Shown: positions 11,443-22,050 of the stretch, piece by piece
Layout: the number at the start of each line of letters is the position of its first letter
Position numbering within the stretch: the stretch's first letter is position 1
NCBI RefSeq assembly: GCF_003086295.3
Contig: NC_092054.1
Coordinates: 34,440,393-34,504,392 of the forward strand
DNA from: Arachis hypogaea
Taxonomy: Eukaryota > Streptophyta > Magnoliopsida > Fabales > Fabaceae
DNA: 64,000 nt
Direction of reading: 5' to 3'
Notes under the pieces: model-generated
What the model saw: the letters and a program-made list of their open reading frames with translations, nothing else
The model's database searches: none
Told to the model about the DNA's origin: nothing
Program-made: the position numbers and the translations under genes

Positions 11443-11460
11443 GGTGGGAGACAACCCACC
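11443..11460 (+). other. Conserved 18-nt hairpin after gag
   Basis: GGTGGGAGACAACCCACC forms a 6-bp GC-rich stem (GGTGGG/CCCACC) with a 6-nt loop, preceded by AAAGTGCTA and followed by ATGG. The same hairpin with the same flanks lies after gag in the sister element at 27489-27506. Possibly an RNA signal. Confidence 0.75.
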
Positions 11461-11592
11461 ATGGTATGATCATTCTTTTTCAGTCTTAGTTTTATTTTAC
11501 TTTATTCTATTTTTATTTTTTTGTTAATGACTCTTCTCATAATCTCTGCATATAGCTGCGTATAGCCTGCATTTGCATTTGCATACTGCATA

Positions 11593-12115
11593 AAAAAATG
11601 CACGTGACGCGTCCGCATCATAGTGCATTAGAACTAAGAAAAAGAGAAGCAGAGAGTCACGCGAAAGCGTGGCTGGAGGCGTGCCTTAGGCACAAATATG
11701 CCCACGCGACCGCATCGCTGACGCGCTGGCGTCGTTTGCGAAATAGCCTCCCCACGCGTCCGCGTCACCCACGCGACCGCGTGGCCTGCAAAATCGACGT
11801 AAATGGGTGTATGGCAGCAAATTATGGTGTAGTAGGGCTGGAATGATGCTGGAAGCACAAGCCCTACCACGCGACCACGTGCCCCACGCGGCCGCGTCGT
11901 TTTCAAAATAGGCCATTCACGCGATCGCGTCACCCACGCGAACGCGTCACCCAAATTTTTGGCACAATGCGTATAAAACAGAGAGTTGCATGAACGCACG
12001 GCTGCACTCATGCCAATAGCACAAATCAGGCCACGCGATCCCCTGACCCACACGTCCGCGTCACCTGAAAAATATCACACACCACGTGATCGCGTGATCC
12101 ACGCATCCGCGTCAC
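11593..12115. repeat. Internal array of ACGCG-NN-CGCGT inverted half-sites
   Basis: About a dozen sites of the form CACGCGNNCGCGTG or half of it, with a variable centre (ACCGCG, TCCGCG, ATCGCG, AACGCG), in ~520 bases downstream of gag. The motif type matches the one in the LTR of this same element. The open frames on both strands here are translations of this repeat, not genes. Confidence 0.8.
11972..11979 (+). promoter_or_regulatory. Possible internal TATA box
   Basis: TATAAAAC lies among the palindromes, ahead of a pyrimidine-rich run at about 12155-12300. The order mimics the LTR promoter. Only motif evidence. Confidence 0.3.
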
Positions 12116-12848
12116 ATGCGGCGCACAGCTTATCCAGATCAGCCAAATATCTTATCTTTTCTTCCCCAAATCCTAATTTTTTCCCTTCTTATTTATTTCT
12201 TCTCCCTTCTTTCTTCTTTATTCTTCCTTACTTTCTTCTTCTTCATTCCTTTAACCTCTCATCCTTCTTCACTTTCATTCTATTTTACTTAATTTATTTG
12301 CATACTTTCATTCATTGCATTTTAATTTCGTGCATATTTTTATTTTTTTCTAAATTTATTATTTTTCCATTGGGGTTAAATTTTCTTATTCAACTGTTGT
12401 ATCTTTTTTGGTATTATTTTTGGCTCTTAGTGACTTGTTTTACAATGTTGGGTGATATTATTTTTTTGTCAATGTCAATCTTTTATGATCCCTGTATTCC
12501 TTTTGCATTGACATGAACTTACACTATCTTGCATTACCCACTCTCTCTCCCCCATTGTTGCAACTTTTGCACCAATGGTATGCCATGTGCTTCTACTATT
12601 TTTTCACTTGCATATTGTAGCTACCATGTAATTAAGACCCTCATTATTTGGCATTAACCCACCCAGACTTTATTTATTTTCTTATCTTTATTTCTGGGTT
12701 ACTTTTTCTTCTTTTTCCTCTTCTTTCAGGCTGGCCACTGAGAAAGGGAAAGAGAAACTTCTATATGGGGCAACAGACAAGTCCATCTGCACAATCTCTA
12801 GAGAAAAGCATCAGTTGTAGCAGTCCATGCACCTACACATCTCAGCAT

Positions 12849-12885
12849 GCACCGAGGACGGTGCAATCTTTAAGTGTGGGGAGGT
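12849..12885 (+). other. Hairpin plus second (internal) polypurine tract
   Basis: A 6-bp stem (GCACCG/CGGTGC with loop AGGA, 12849-12864) is followed by AAGTGTGGGGAGGT at 12872-12885. That 14-mer is identical to the true polypurine tract at 14312-14325. It is followed by CGATA rather than TGATA, so it does not border an LTR. The sister element has a decayed equivalent at 25334-25375. Confidence 0.7.
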
Positions 12886-14005
12886 CGATACTGATCTCCA
12901 TGGGTTAGTTATTTCCTTCTCAACACCAATGTTTAAATTTTCTTTTTTAAATGAGTTGTTGTATTTGCATGTTTGTTTGATTTTTGTGCATATCTTACCA
13001 CTTGGTTGAAATAATATTTTCTTTTTCAAGAAACTTTTTATAACATTTCACTAATTTGATTTAAAATTTTTGATAAACTTGTTTGAAGAAATATTATACT
13101 GGAACATGGTTTAGAGCTCGAACATACAAAACCAATGAGATTTTTGAGCCTATTTGATTGGTTACATTTTATCAACCAATATTTTATTTTTGGTGTGTGT
13201 TGTTCTCTCTAAAATTGTGATCTTTGTCTTGCTTAATTCTATATTTCCATGGTTTGATGTATGCATGCACTTATATGATTGAGGCCTTTGTTTCACTAAG
13301 CTTACATACCCATATGGCCTTAACCTTTCATTATCCTTTGTAAACCAATTTGAGCCTATTTTACCCCTTTTATTCTTTACTTTAGCACATCATTAACTCT
13401 AAGTGGAAAATAATAATGTCCTTAATTTGAATCCTTGGTTAGCTTAGACTAGTGAGAGTGCTTATGATTTAAGTGTAGGAAAATTGGGTTTGGAAATATT
13501 TGGTTTGAGAATTGAGTATGTTAGAATTTTCTGAAAATGTGAAAGAAATGTTTAGGACATGTTCATGCATTCAATAATTTAATCATACGCATTGAAAAAA
13601 AAAAGAAAAAAATATATAGGCATATATATATATAAAGAAAAAAAAGAAAATAAAAAGAGCAATTAAGTAAAAGGGGACCAAATGCCCCAAAGTAAATAGT
13701 GAAAGCAATGCATATGTACTGTACTCAAAATTAGGATGCATGAATATGTGGAAAACATGGTTAATGGATAGTTAGGTTTTGTACTTTGATTACATGGATT
13801 GTCTTAAGTTAGGTGAGAAAAGTTTAAGTTAATTAAGGATTTAGATTTTAGTCCACTTAACCAAATACAATCCTACCTTGACCCTAACCCCATTACAACC
13901 CTTAAAAGACCTCTTGATATGTGTATCTGTGCATTAAATTTTTGTTGATTGTTAGAAGAAAAGCAAGCCTTAGAAAGCAAGGTTAGTAGAGAATTGAGAG
14001 AGTCG

Positions 14006-14066
14006 AACCTTAAACACTTGAGTGATTAGAGTGTATACACTTCCGGTAAGGGTTCGATGCTCGATT
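14006..14066 (+). other. Conserved block with GGTTCGAT motif
   Basis: Contains GAGTGATTAGAGTGTATACA and then AAGGGTTCGATGCTCG. The sister element carries the same block on the minus strand at 23928-23990. The GGTTCGAT part resembles a pol III B box; the meaning is unknown. Confidence 0.6.
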
Positions 14067-14311
14067 CTTTGTTCCGGCCTTTCATGAGCTATCTTCTTCT
14101 TGCAAGTCTATTTGTACTTCATTTTGTGATTTGAATTAGTGAAATCCAGTTCATATTTGTTCTTAAAAGATTTGTTTACTTTTAACCAAGTAGGTAGAAG
14201 CATTTTGCATGTAGTTGCATTCATATAGATAGGTTGCATTTCATACTTTCTACCATTCCTCTTCACTCTTATAGTTTCTCTTGAGTTTAGCATGGGGACA
14301 TGCTAATGTTT

Positions 14312-14325
14312 AAGTGTGGGGAGGT
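14312..14325 (+). other. Polypurine tract
   Basis: AAGTGTGGGGAGGT immediately before the 3' LTR start; expected primer for plus-strand DNA synthesis. Confidence 0.85.
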
Positions 14326-15804
14326 TGATAAACCACTATTTTATGGTTTATCTTGTACTAATTTTAGTAGTTTTTATCAACTCTCTTCTCACTTATTCAT
14401 ATTAATTGCATGGTTTTACGTTTTCCTTCCTGATTTTGTGCTATGATTGAAAACATGCTTCTTTGGCCTTAAATTTTACTAATTTTAATCCTCTCTTATT
14501 ACAATTCGATGCCGTGATATGTGTGTTAAGTGATTTTAGGGATTACAGGGCAGGAATGACTTAGAGGATGGAAAAGAAGCATGCAAAAGTGGAAGGAATA
14601 TAAGAAACTGAAGGAATTGCTAAAGCTATCCAGCCTGATCTTCTGGTACTAAATCGACCATAACTTGAGCTACAGAGGTCCAAATGATGCAGTTTCAGTT
14701 GCATTGGAAAGCTAATGTCCGCGGCTTCGAAATGATATATAATTTGTCATAGTGGACGTGCAGCTAAGAGATGCACATGCGTGATTCACGCGGATGCATC
14801 GCAGTGACGAAAAACCAGCGTGGCAGATTTCGCAACCAGCGATTTCTGGGCTGTTTCTGACCCAGTTTTCGGCCCAGAACACACAGATTAGAGGCTATAA
14901 AGTGGGGAAATCTATCCATTCAAAAAACAATCATCATACAACATTCATATTCATAATTTTAGGTTTTAGATGTAGTTTCTAGAGAGAAAGGCTCTCTCCT
15001 CTCTCTTAGGATTTAGGATTAGGATTTCTCTTAGATTTTTAGGATTAGGATTCCTTCGTTTTCTTCAATTCCAGGTTCAATGTTCCTTTAATTTATATTT
15101 TCTTCTACTTTTATTCATTCTATTACTTTAGTTTGTTTATTTTCCCAAATTGGTTTATGGATTCCTATGTTTAATTTGATTCAATATAATTTGAGGTATT
15201 TCAGATTTATGATTGTTTTATTTTATTTATAATGTTTTCAATTTAATTTAAGATTTATTTTCTCCTTTTGACTTTGGTTAAGTAATTGGTAATGCTTGAG
15301 ATATCAAACTCAGTAGTTGATTGGAAATTAGGATTATTGATTGATTTGGATCCCTCTAAAGCTAGTCTTTCCATAGGAGTTGACTAGGACTGAGGAATCA
15401 AGTTAATTAATCCACTTGACTTACCTTTATTTAGTAAGGGTTAACTAAGTGGGAGCAAAATCTAATTCTCATCACACCTGATGAGGATAACTAGGATAGG
15501 ATTCTCAGTTCTTATACATTGCCAAGAGTTTTCTTTATAATTATTAATTTATTCTTCTTGCCATTTAAATTACTTGTTTCCTATTTCAAAAACCCAAAAA
15601 AATACCCAATTTCATAACTAATAATAAATCATACTTCCCTGTAATTCCTTGAGAAGACGACCCGATGTTTAAATACAAATTTTATTGGGTTTGCTTAAGT
15701 GACAAACAAAACTTTTGTACGAAAAGATTACTGTTAGTTTAGAAACTATACTTGCAACGCGATTATTTTAATAAAATTCTAAATTAGCAGAAATCAGTTC
15801 GTCA
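14326..15804 (+). mobile_element. 3' LTR, family C
   Basis: Starts TGATAAACC and ends TTCGTCA, followed by GTCGA. TATA box CTATAAAG at 14895-14902. Compared with the 5' LTR, several CG sites of the palindromic region have become TG or CA (for example GATGCACATGCGTG), consistent with methylation-driven decay. Confidence 0.92.
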
Positions 15805-15893
15805 GTCGACAATAACATCATAATGTAAGTCCTTGCATATCTCCTCATGGTTTCCTCGTCTACACCTGGAGGAAGCTCACTAAATGTCATTTT
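15805..15893 (-). pseudogene. PMD gene, 5' part beyond the insertion
   Basis: Minus-strand reading gives FSELPPGVDEETMRRYARTY and then IMMLLST, ending in the GTCGA target duplication. This is the PMD segment that directly precedes the LFGNKFGTRPQIRWLPY segment at the other flank, showing that the retrotransposon split one gene. Upstream of about 15893 the reading frame stays open (to 16088) but no longer resembles PMD. Confidence 0.78.
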
Positions 15894-16731
15894 TTTCCAT
15901 CTTCCTTTTCTTCTTCTCCGAAATTCTCCTACAGTTGCCATGTTATTATCACTGTCACCAATATCACTATCTATTTCCACCCTTTTTATATTTTTCTTTC
16001 TCCACCAAGAATACTCAAACTCCATTATCTCTCCTTTCTTCTCCTTTTTCTCTGCCACTCTTCCTCCTTTTTTTTCTAAGATATCCAAGTGATTTTTATA
16101 TAATAAAAATGATATGTTTCTAAATTGCTTTTATCTAATTTACTAAAAAGAATAGGTAGTACTTAAACTAACTTTTATTTGGGTAAACCACTAATTTTGT
16201 ACCCGAATTTTCAAAATGCTAACAAAAATGACCATTGCTTTTGTTCATGACAAAAATGTTCTCAATATATTTAAAAACGGTAAAAGCTAAAAAATACCAA
16301 ACCGTAAACAATGTCTTCCTAATTAACGGAAATAACTGAGGTGGCAAATAGAAATGCTGAGTTGGCATCCATAATTGATGATGTAGTACCGTTTTCATTT
16401 AATCTCTTATTTAAAAATCCTACTTCTAATTACAAATCCTAATCCCTCTCCCTCCCAATGATCCCTCACCACAACCACCACCACTACAATATCCTTCTCC
16501 CTGTCATCAGCGCCACATGCTTCCTCCCTCCTCCTTCTCCTCTTCGTCATTCTTCTTCCTGTTCCCCTATTGTTAAAAGCACTCCCCAGTCCAAAAATAT
16601 GATAGAAGCAGAATAACACAAAAGGCACATAAGCAAAACCTGGACAGTATGTGGGTGAGGTGGAACTGGTAGTGATTCCAAGTAGCTCTGCTGGTGTTTC
16701 TTAGTGGCGCAGAATTTAGAATGTCCACAAC
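15894..16731. other. Unassigned sequence
   Basis: AT-rich with pyrimidine-rich patches (15880-16080 and 16440-16560). The open frames here are translations of these patches. Nothing else recognised. Confidence 0.5.
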
Positions 16732-17536
16732 TGAACCAGCAAGTGCACCGGGTCGTACCAAGTAATACCTCAGGTGGGTGAGGATCGATCCCATGAGAAT
16801 TGATGCACTAAGCAATAATGGTCAAATGATTGGTTTAGTTAGGCAGGCAGAAAAGTTGGTTTGGTGATTTGAAATCGCATTAAACAGTAATTCAAGAGTA
16901 AAGAAAGCAAATAAGAGAATTGGTGAGAAATCAATAAGAGAAAGTAGTTAAGGTATCGGAGATATTTACTTTTCCGAATTAAGTTTTCTTACCAACTATT
17001 TTAATCATGCAGGATTCATTCCATGGCAAACTGTAATTGACTAAACCCTAATGTCTTAGTGATTTAGCCTCCTCTAACCCAAATCAACTACCAATATCTT
17101 GGTCACTTAATGTAGATTAGAGGGTTAAGTTCAAATCTAGTTTATGGCCACAAAAAATCCTAATTACCCAAAGCTAAGAGGATTATATGTCACGTATCCT
17201 GATTAGTTCAAACAATTAGCAATTTAGGAGGAATTTACTTTCAAGCTGTTGTTCAAGTGAGAGATATCTTCCAAGGATCACAAGAACGCATATAGAATAA
17301 GGGTCACACATTCGTTCCACCCAAATTCATAAAATGAAGAGAAAGTAATCCTTGAAACTGAATCAATACATGAATTAAAATAGAAAAGTAATAGTCTTAA
17401 TCCATAGAAATAAATAGAGCTCCTAACCTTAACCGATGAGGTTTAGTGGTTCATGACTTACAGAGAAAACAAGGGTTTTGAAAAGTATCAAAGTGCGGAA
17501 GAGAGAAGCCCCCTTCAAGGGTGAATCTTTTCCCTT

Positions 17537-17548
17537 TTATATCTAACC
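17537..17548 (-). promoter_or_regulatory. LTR TATA box
   Basis: ATATAAAAGGG on the minus strand, 160-270 bases downstream of the palindromic repeats in this LTR. Motif and position only. Confidence 0.5.
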
Positions 17549-17707
17549 TAATTTGATTTGAAACCAAAAATAAAATATTAAATCTTAAAACTAAAAGATA
17601 TTGTTTGTAAATAAAAATTACAAAGATAAAAGATAAAAGATAAAATACTAATTAAAAGCTAAATCCACTTAAAGATGCTTCATTAATGATGTGGGAATCC
17701 GGATTGC

Positions 17708-17812
17708 CTGGCGCTAAATGCAAGTTGGGTGTTTAGCACCCATAGAGGCAGAAACACTCCTATTTGTTGAGGCTTGCTGGCGCTAAACGCCAGCTTGGCA
17801 TTTAGTGCCCAA
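17708..17812. repeat. GGCGCTAAACGCC-type palindrome pair
   Basis: Two units of the form TGGCGCTAAA(T/C)GC followed by a TTTAG(C/T)(A/G)CC arm, separated by ~60 bases. Near-palindromic, in the U3 region of the family-E LTR. Confidence 0.7.
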
Positions 17813-18104
17813 AGAGGCAGCTCCAATTCTTCTCCTTTTTACACAAAACTCTTGCCGAATTACTCTGAAGTTCACCTGAAATAAATAAAAATACTAAAAC
17901 ACTCAAAGTAGCTTCCAAAGAAGATTTTTGCACTAAAATATTATAAAACTTAATAAATTCTAATTGAAAATGACTAGAAAATAAAGTAAAGATGCTCACA
18001 CATCACTTTGTCCACTTTTCTCTTCCCTTGTCTCGATCCCTACTTTCTCCTTAACATGTGATAATGACGACGATGATGGTGGCATCCATAAAGTCTCCTT
18101 TCCA

Positions 18105-18109
<5 letters not shown>

Positions 18110-18144
<35 letters not shown>

Positions 18145-18151
18145 TCTCTCG
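18110..18151. repeat. (TC)n microsatellite
   Basis: An interrupted TC run directly outside the CACTA element. The translated frames here are artefacts. Confidence 0.95.
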
Positions 18152-18299
18152 CTTTGTCGATGCCTCCACAAACACAAACACTCTCCGAAGAAGCGTTGCT
18201 ACTCCATGGTATGCTTCGAAGATCCACTACTAATCCACAAAGATGAAGTCATGATCGTCGAGGAAAAAGCGCATCTAGGAGGTGTTGAAGGAGACGAGG
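18152..18299 (+). other. Short open stretch interrupted by the CACTA element
   Basis: One plus-strand frame is open through VCFEDPLLIHKDEVMIVEEK up to the CACTA insertion. If the element and one TTG copy are removed, it continues a few codons to a TAG at about 31352. This could be the end of a host exon, or chance; no family is recognised. Confidence 0.25.
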
Positions 18300-18414
18300 T
18301 TGCACTACAAGAAATTTACTGAAAACCGTTGAAATTACCGTCAGACTTTAGTTGGGACGTTTTCATTGGCTTTATCGTCAAAATTTCTGAGGGATTGTCA
18401 TAATAATTTATCTG

Positions 18415-18473
18415 GCCAAAAAATTACCATCGAATTCGGTATCCCTTACCGAATTCGATGGTAATTTTTTGGC
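18415..18473. repeat. 27-bp perfect inverted repeat with 5-nt loop
   Basis: Arms 18415-18441 and 18447-18473 are exact reverse complements (core ATTACCATCGAATTCGGTA) around TCCCT. It lies ~110 bases inside the left end of the CACTA element and is built from two facing subterminal motifs. Confidence 0.92.
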
Positions 18474-18659
18474 TCAAATCTGGATTTTATTGGCGCCAAG
18501 TTTACTATTGGATTTTGTGATGAAAAAATTCGATGGTAATGTCAATAAATGAAATGCATCTTTTTTATAATCGTCAGCTGGTTAATGTCGAATTTTTTGG
18601 TCACTAAAATCTGACAATAAATTCGGCGTAAATTTGAAATGATTGCTTCTTCCCCCTTA

Positions 18660-18661
<2 letters not shown>

Positions 18662-18703
<42 letters not shown>
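18662..18703. repeat. (TC)n microsatellite
   Basis: About 21 uninterrupted TC units inside the CACTA element. The ORFs across it (18639-18912) are low-complexity artefacts. Confidence 0.95.
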
Positions 18704-18707
<4 letters not shown>

Positions 18708-21700
18708 GAAGGTAGCTGCTACAATCCATATTTTATCACCGATGCAACCGCTCCTTCATCGTCACTATTGTGTAGAATATCGCCGACGTTGCTGTGGGAG
18801 TCTTGGAGCACAGCTCTCTCGCGTCTCCACTCATTGCCGCCACTATCTCGTCATCATAGGAGTCACCATTGTGCTACTATCATCGCCGAGAGATAAGCAG
18901 TTTCTCCATTGATGTTATTTTTTGCAAAAAGAGAAAACCCTAAACCTTAGTATTCACCACCACAAAGAACAATGTTACCGTCATTCATCACCATACCGCC
19001 ACCATTTCACCGCCATTGTTGTGCCACTAGTCTGCCACTACCAGAAGTTATTTTTCAATGAACATTTTTATTTGCATAATTTTTTGATAAATTTTGGGTT
19101 TTATTATGACTTTTATTAAATTTTTTATTATTTTTAATAAAATATGTGATTAGATTTTTAATATGTTGTTTGTTAGATTAATTTAATCTAATTAAAATTA
19201 AATAAAATTAGGTTAGTTAAGTTGTTTTTATTTTTTTTTATTAATATAGGTTATGTTTGTTTAAACTTTTATTAAAATTTGTATTAAATTTTGTTATGAA
19301 ATGTATGATTAGGGTTATATTGTATTGTTTGTTAAATTTATTTTGTCTAACGAGGAATTGAATAAGGATATGTTAGGTAAGTTTTAAATTAAGGTAGTTA
19401 TTTAGATAAATTGAATTTTTTATAAATTTTTTATTAATTTAGGATTTTGTTAAAACTTTTACTAGACTTTTATTGAATAAGATTGGCTTTACTTTAGGGT
19501 TGGAGTTAGAGTAATTTATAGTTGAATTTAGATGAAGTTAGTTAATTTAAGATTATTAGGGTTTTTGGTTTAGCTTAGGTAGTTAATTATATAAATTTAC
19601 GATTTAGAGTATATTGGATTAATTTAGGGTAATTAGCTTCATTTAATTTTATAATTTTTTTAACAAATTTTATTAATTTTGTTTATTAGTTGTTAGTTTT
19701 TATTAATTATATTTCTGTTTTATGATTTTCTTTTCTGTTTGAACGCTATATAGTATTATCATGGGTTGTTCGTGCTGCTTATATACGTGAGTTGTTCATG
19801 CAGAATCGATGTTGATTTTTTATTTCTAGACATGTTAAATTATTTTGTTTTTATGACAGACTTACTTTCCTAGGATAGAGTTTTAGGATGGAAGTGAGAG
19901 AAAGTTGCCTAGTGACACCTTCTCAAAACCCTTGTTTGTTAAAAATTATGGAGTAATAAGGGGATACACAGTAGAATGGCTAGGATTTTATGTTTGTTTG
20001 AATGTTTCTTTGTTTTATTATATGGTTGCAATTGTTTAACCATGAAAATTGAGAAATTTTTTTGGGGAGGTCTCTGAATAAAGAAAAAACTCTGTCAAAT
20101 TTTTGTTAAATTTGTTTAAAGACATATTTGGTTTGTAAAAGTTGAAAATTACATTTGGTAGAGGTCACTAATAATAGTTGAAACTCTACCAAAATTACTA
20201 AAAAAATTAACAAGGATGTGTTGGTTATTTGTTTTAATACATGGTTGCAACTATTTAAACTGTGATAACTGAAAATTTTTTTGGTGGGGGAATCTAAATT
20301 AGGAAAAAGCTCTGGGAAAATTTCTAAAAACTTATTTTAATTATTTGTTTCAGGTAGACTTGACCAGCAAAGGTAGTGCCGGGAGTTGCCCTCGTGGTCG
20401 AGGTAGATGGCCGGTGACTCATCCCTCATGACTACTCAATCTCCCTCTACATTCGCTATGCCTTCAACTTCGCAGGCACAGACTCTGGGGGACCATCCTT
20501 TCCCAAACTCGAATTATTGGGGTCCTGCTACTGTTGCTCAACCTCGATCTGAGCTAGAGTGGACTCCTCCACCGCCTCCACCTCCTCAGTAGACCCTGAC
20601 ATCCACACCACCTCCAGTGGTCGACCCTGCAACAGTGCCAGCTGCCTTGCATGGATCCAAGCCAGATCCCACAACACCGAAGGTCACTAAGATATTGATT
20701 TGGTGTGATAGCATGATTGGTTAAACATTAAATTTCTTTATTTCATATATTCTATTTATGTTTGGTTCCTCTTTAATGTATGTTTTTTTAATGCATGTAA
20801 ATTATCCCATCGTAGGTTTGCACGAGTTACAACAAGGTTATCAAATTGTTTTAATACCGAAGTGTACAAACATTATTACATTGCTGTACGACCACCCTTG
20901 GCCTAGTTACAAGAAGATGGTTTGACAAATGGGTAGTATGTTAGTTATGCAACGTTGATTACTTTTCAATTATGGTTTTAATTACTTTTTTCCTAGTTTT
21001 TAACCATCTATTATTTTATTGTGCAGAAAAGATTCACATAGGATGAGTCCCAAGACTAGATGATCGAGAAGATCTTCCACCATTAGATGGCGAAGCGTCT
21101 TCAACAGAAGTAAGAGGAAATCCAGATAAGGAGGGACCACGTGACTGCAACTTCGACCCGATATTAAGAAGGCTCTGTATATATATTGGGAGATGGATGA
21201 GGGCTTTAGACATCATCAGGCCACGAATAAGGTCAACAAGGCATTGGCCAGGGTGTTGAGATACATAAGGGGTTCAGCCACAATTATGAAGATAAAGGCA
21301 AGGATGGTATAACTTCTTTGCATATGCTTAGCTTGTTTTATCTTTTCTTCTTCAATTAATTGTCAGCTATTGTAATATATGCTTATCTAATATGTGTAAA
21401 CATACTCTGTGCAGCATTCTGTTTCGATGCCAGAGCTCTTCAAGCAATCTCACACGCTCATGGAGAATAAGGAGTGGTTTGCTGATCAGTGGTCCACGGA
21501 CTTTTAGGTAAGATATCGACTTCTATATTGATATTCGCATTGAATGTATTAGAACTTATATACCCAAAACATGGAGGCCACGACACAACAATCTCAACAG
21601 ACGGCAGATAATGACAACTCCTTGAGCACATCCGTTGTGGATCCTGATGTCATGTGGTGCCAGACCGCATCCGAGCTACAGAAGAACCACATCTTCAGAG

Positions 21701-22050
21701 TCGGGTCATTCTTCGCTAGAAACTTGTGCATGTCCACCTTTATGGCTTCCTCAACCTTGACCACTAACCCTACAGATTCATAGGATGTGGTTTTTTGTGA
21801 GGAGGTCCATAGCAAACCTAGAGCCTACAAGATCAGTCCATTTGGTTGAAGAAAGGTATGAGGAGCTCCTTGCACGGATGGAGGCGAGAGATTCTTGGGA
21901 TGAAGAGATAGAGTCCCTGAAGAATAAATTCAGACAGGAGCTGGAGCACATACAACAGCAGCAGATGGACATCCACTATGAGTAGATGCGCATATGGGGC
22001 TGCGGTACTAGAGATGGCACCTCCTCATCTGCACTTGCACCAGAACAGAC

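Larger units (their letters stand above)
12116..14311 (+). other. Non-coding 3' internal region of the family-C element
   Basis: 2.2 kb with no credible ORF: pyrimidine-rich at 12155-12300, a hairpin plus purine tract at 12849-12885, A-rich low complexity at 13590-13680, and a conserved block at 14006-14066. No protease, polymerase or integrase remnants are readable. Confidence 0.7.
7924..15804 (+). mobile_element. Complete non-autonomous Gypsy-type LTR retrotransposon (family C, gag only)
   Basis: 7,881 bases with two LTRs of 1492 and 1479 bases, a GTCGA target duplication, a tRNA-Asp-type primer binding site at 9419 and a polypurine tract at 14312. The internal 4.9 kb encodes only a proline-rich gag-like protein split by a frameshift. 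No protease, reverse transcriptase, RNase H or integrase motif is readable on either strand. This is the structure called TR-GAG or LARD, so it would depend on enzymes from a partner element. It sits in the PMD gene in opposite orientation. The LTRs are close to identical, with substitutions mostly transitions, implying a fairly recent insertion. Confidence 0.9.
16732..18005 (-). mobile_element. LTR of another retrotransposon family (family E), solo or truncated
   Basis: On the minus strand it begins TGATGTGTGAGCATC at 18005 and ends GCACTTGCTGGTTCA at 16732, giving TG...CA ends over 1274 bases. It has GGCGCTAAACGCC-type palindromic repeats at 17708-17812 and a TATA box downstream of them. 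The first bases resemble the start of family A (TGATGCATGAGCATC). No matching 5-bp flanks were found, so it may be truncated or old. Confidence 0.6.

Noticed and set aside
11598..12053. Overlapping open frames on both strands
   Set aside because: They are translations of the CACGCG palindrome array, open on both strands because the array is nearly self-complementary.
14006..14066. A true tRNA gene
   Set aside because: The GGTTCGAT motif is present, but no cloverleaf with acceptor and anticodon arms can be drawn.
16732..18005. Exact 5-bp target duplication for the family-E LTR
   Set aside because: Flanks ACAAC and CTTTG do not match, so a clean solo-LTR call is not supported.
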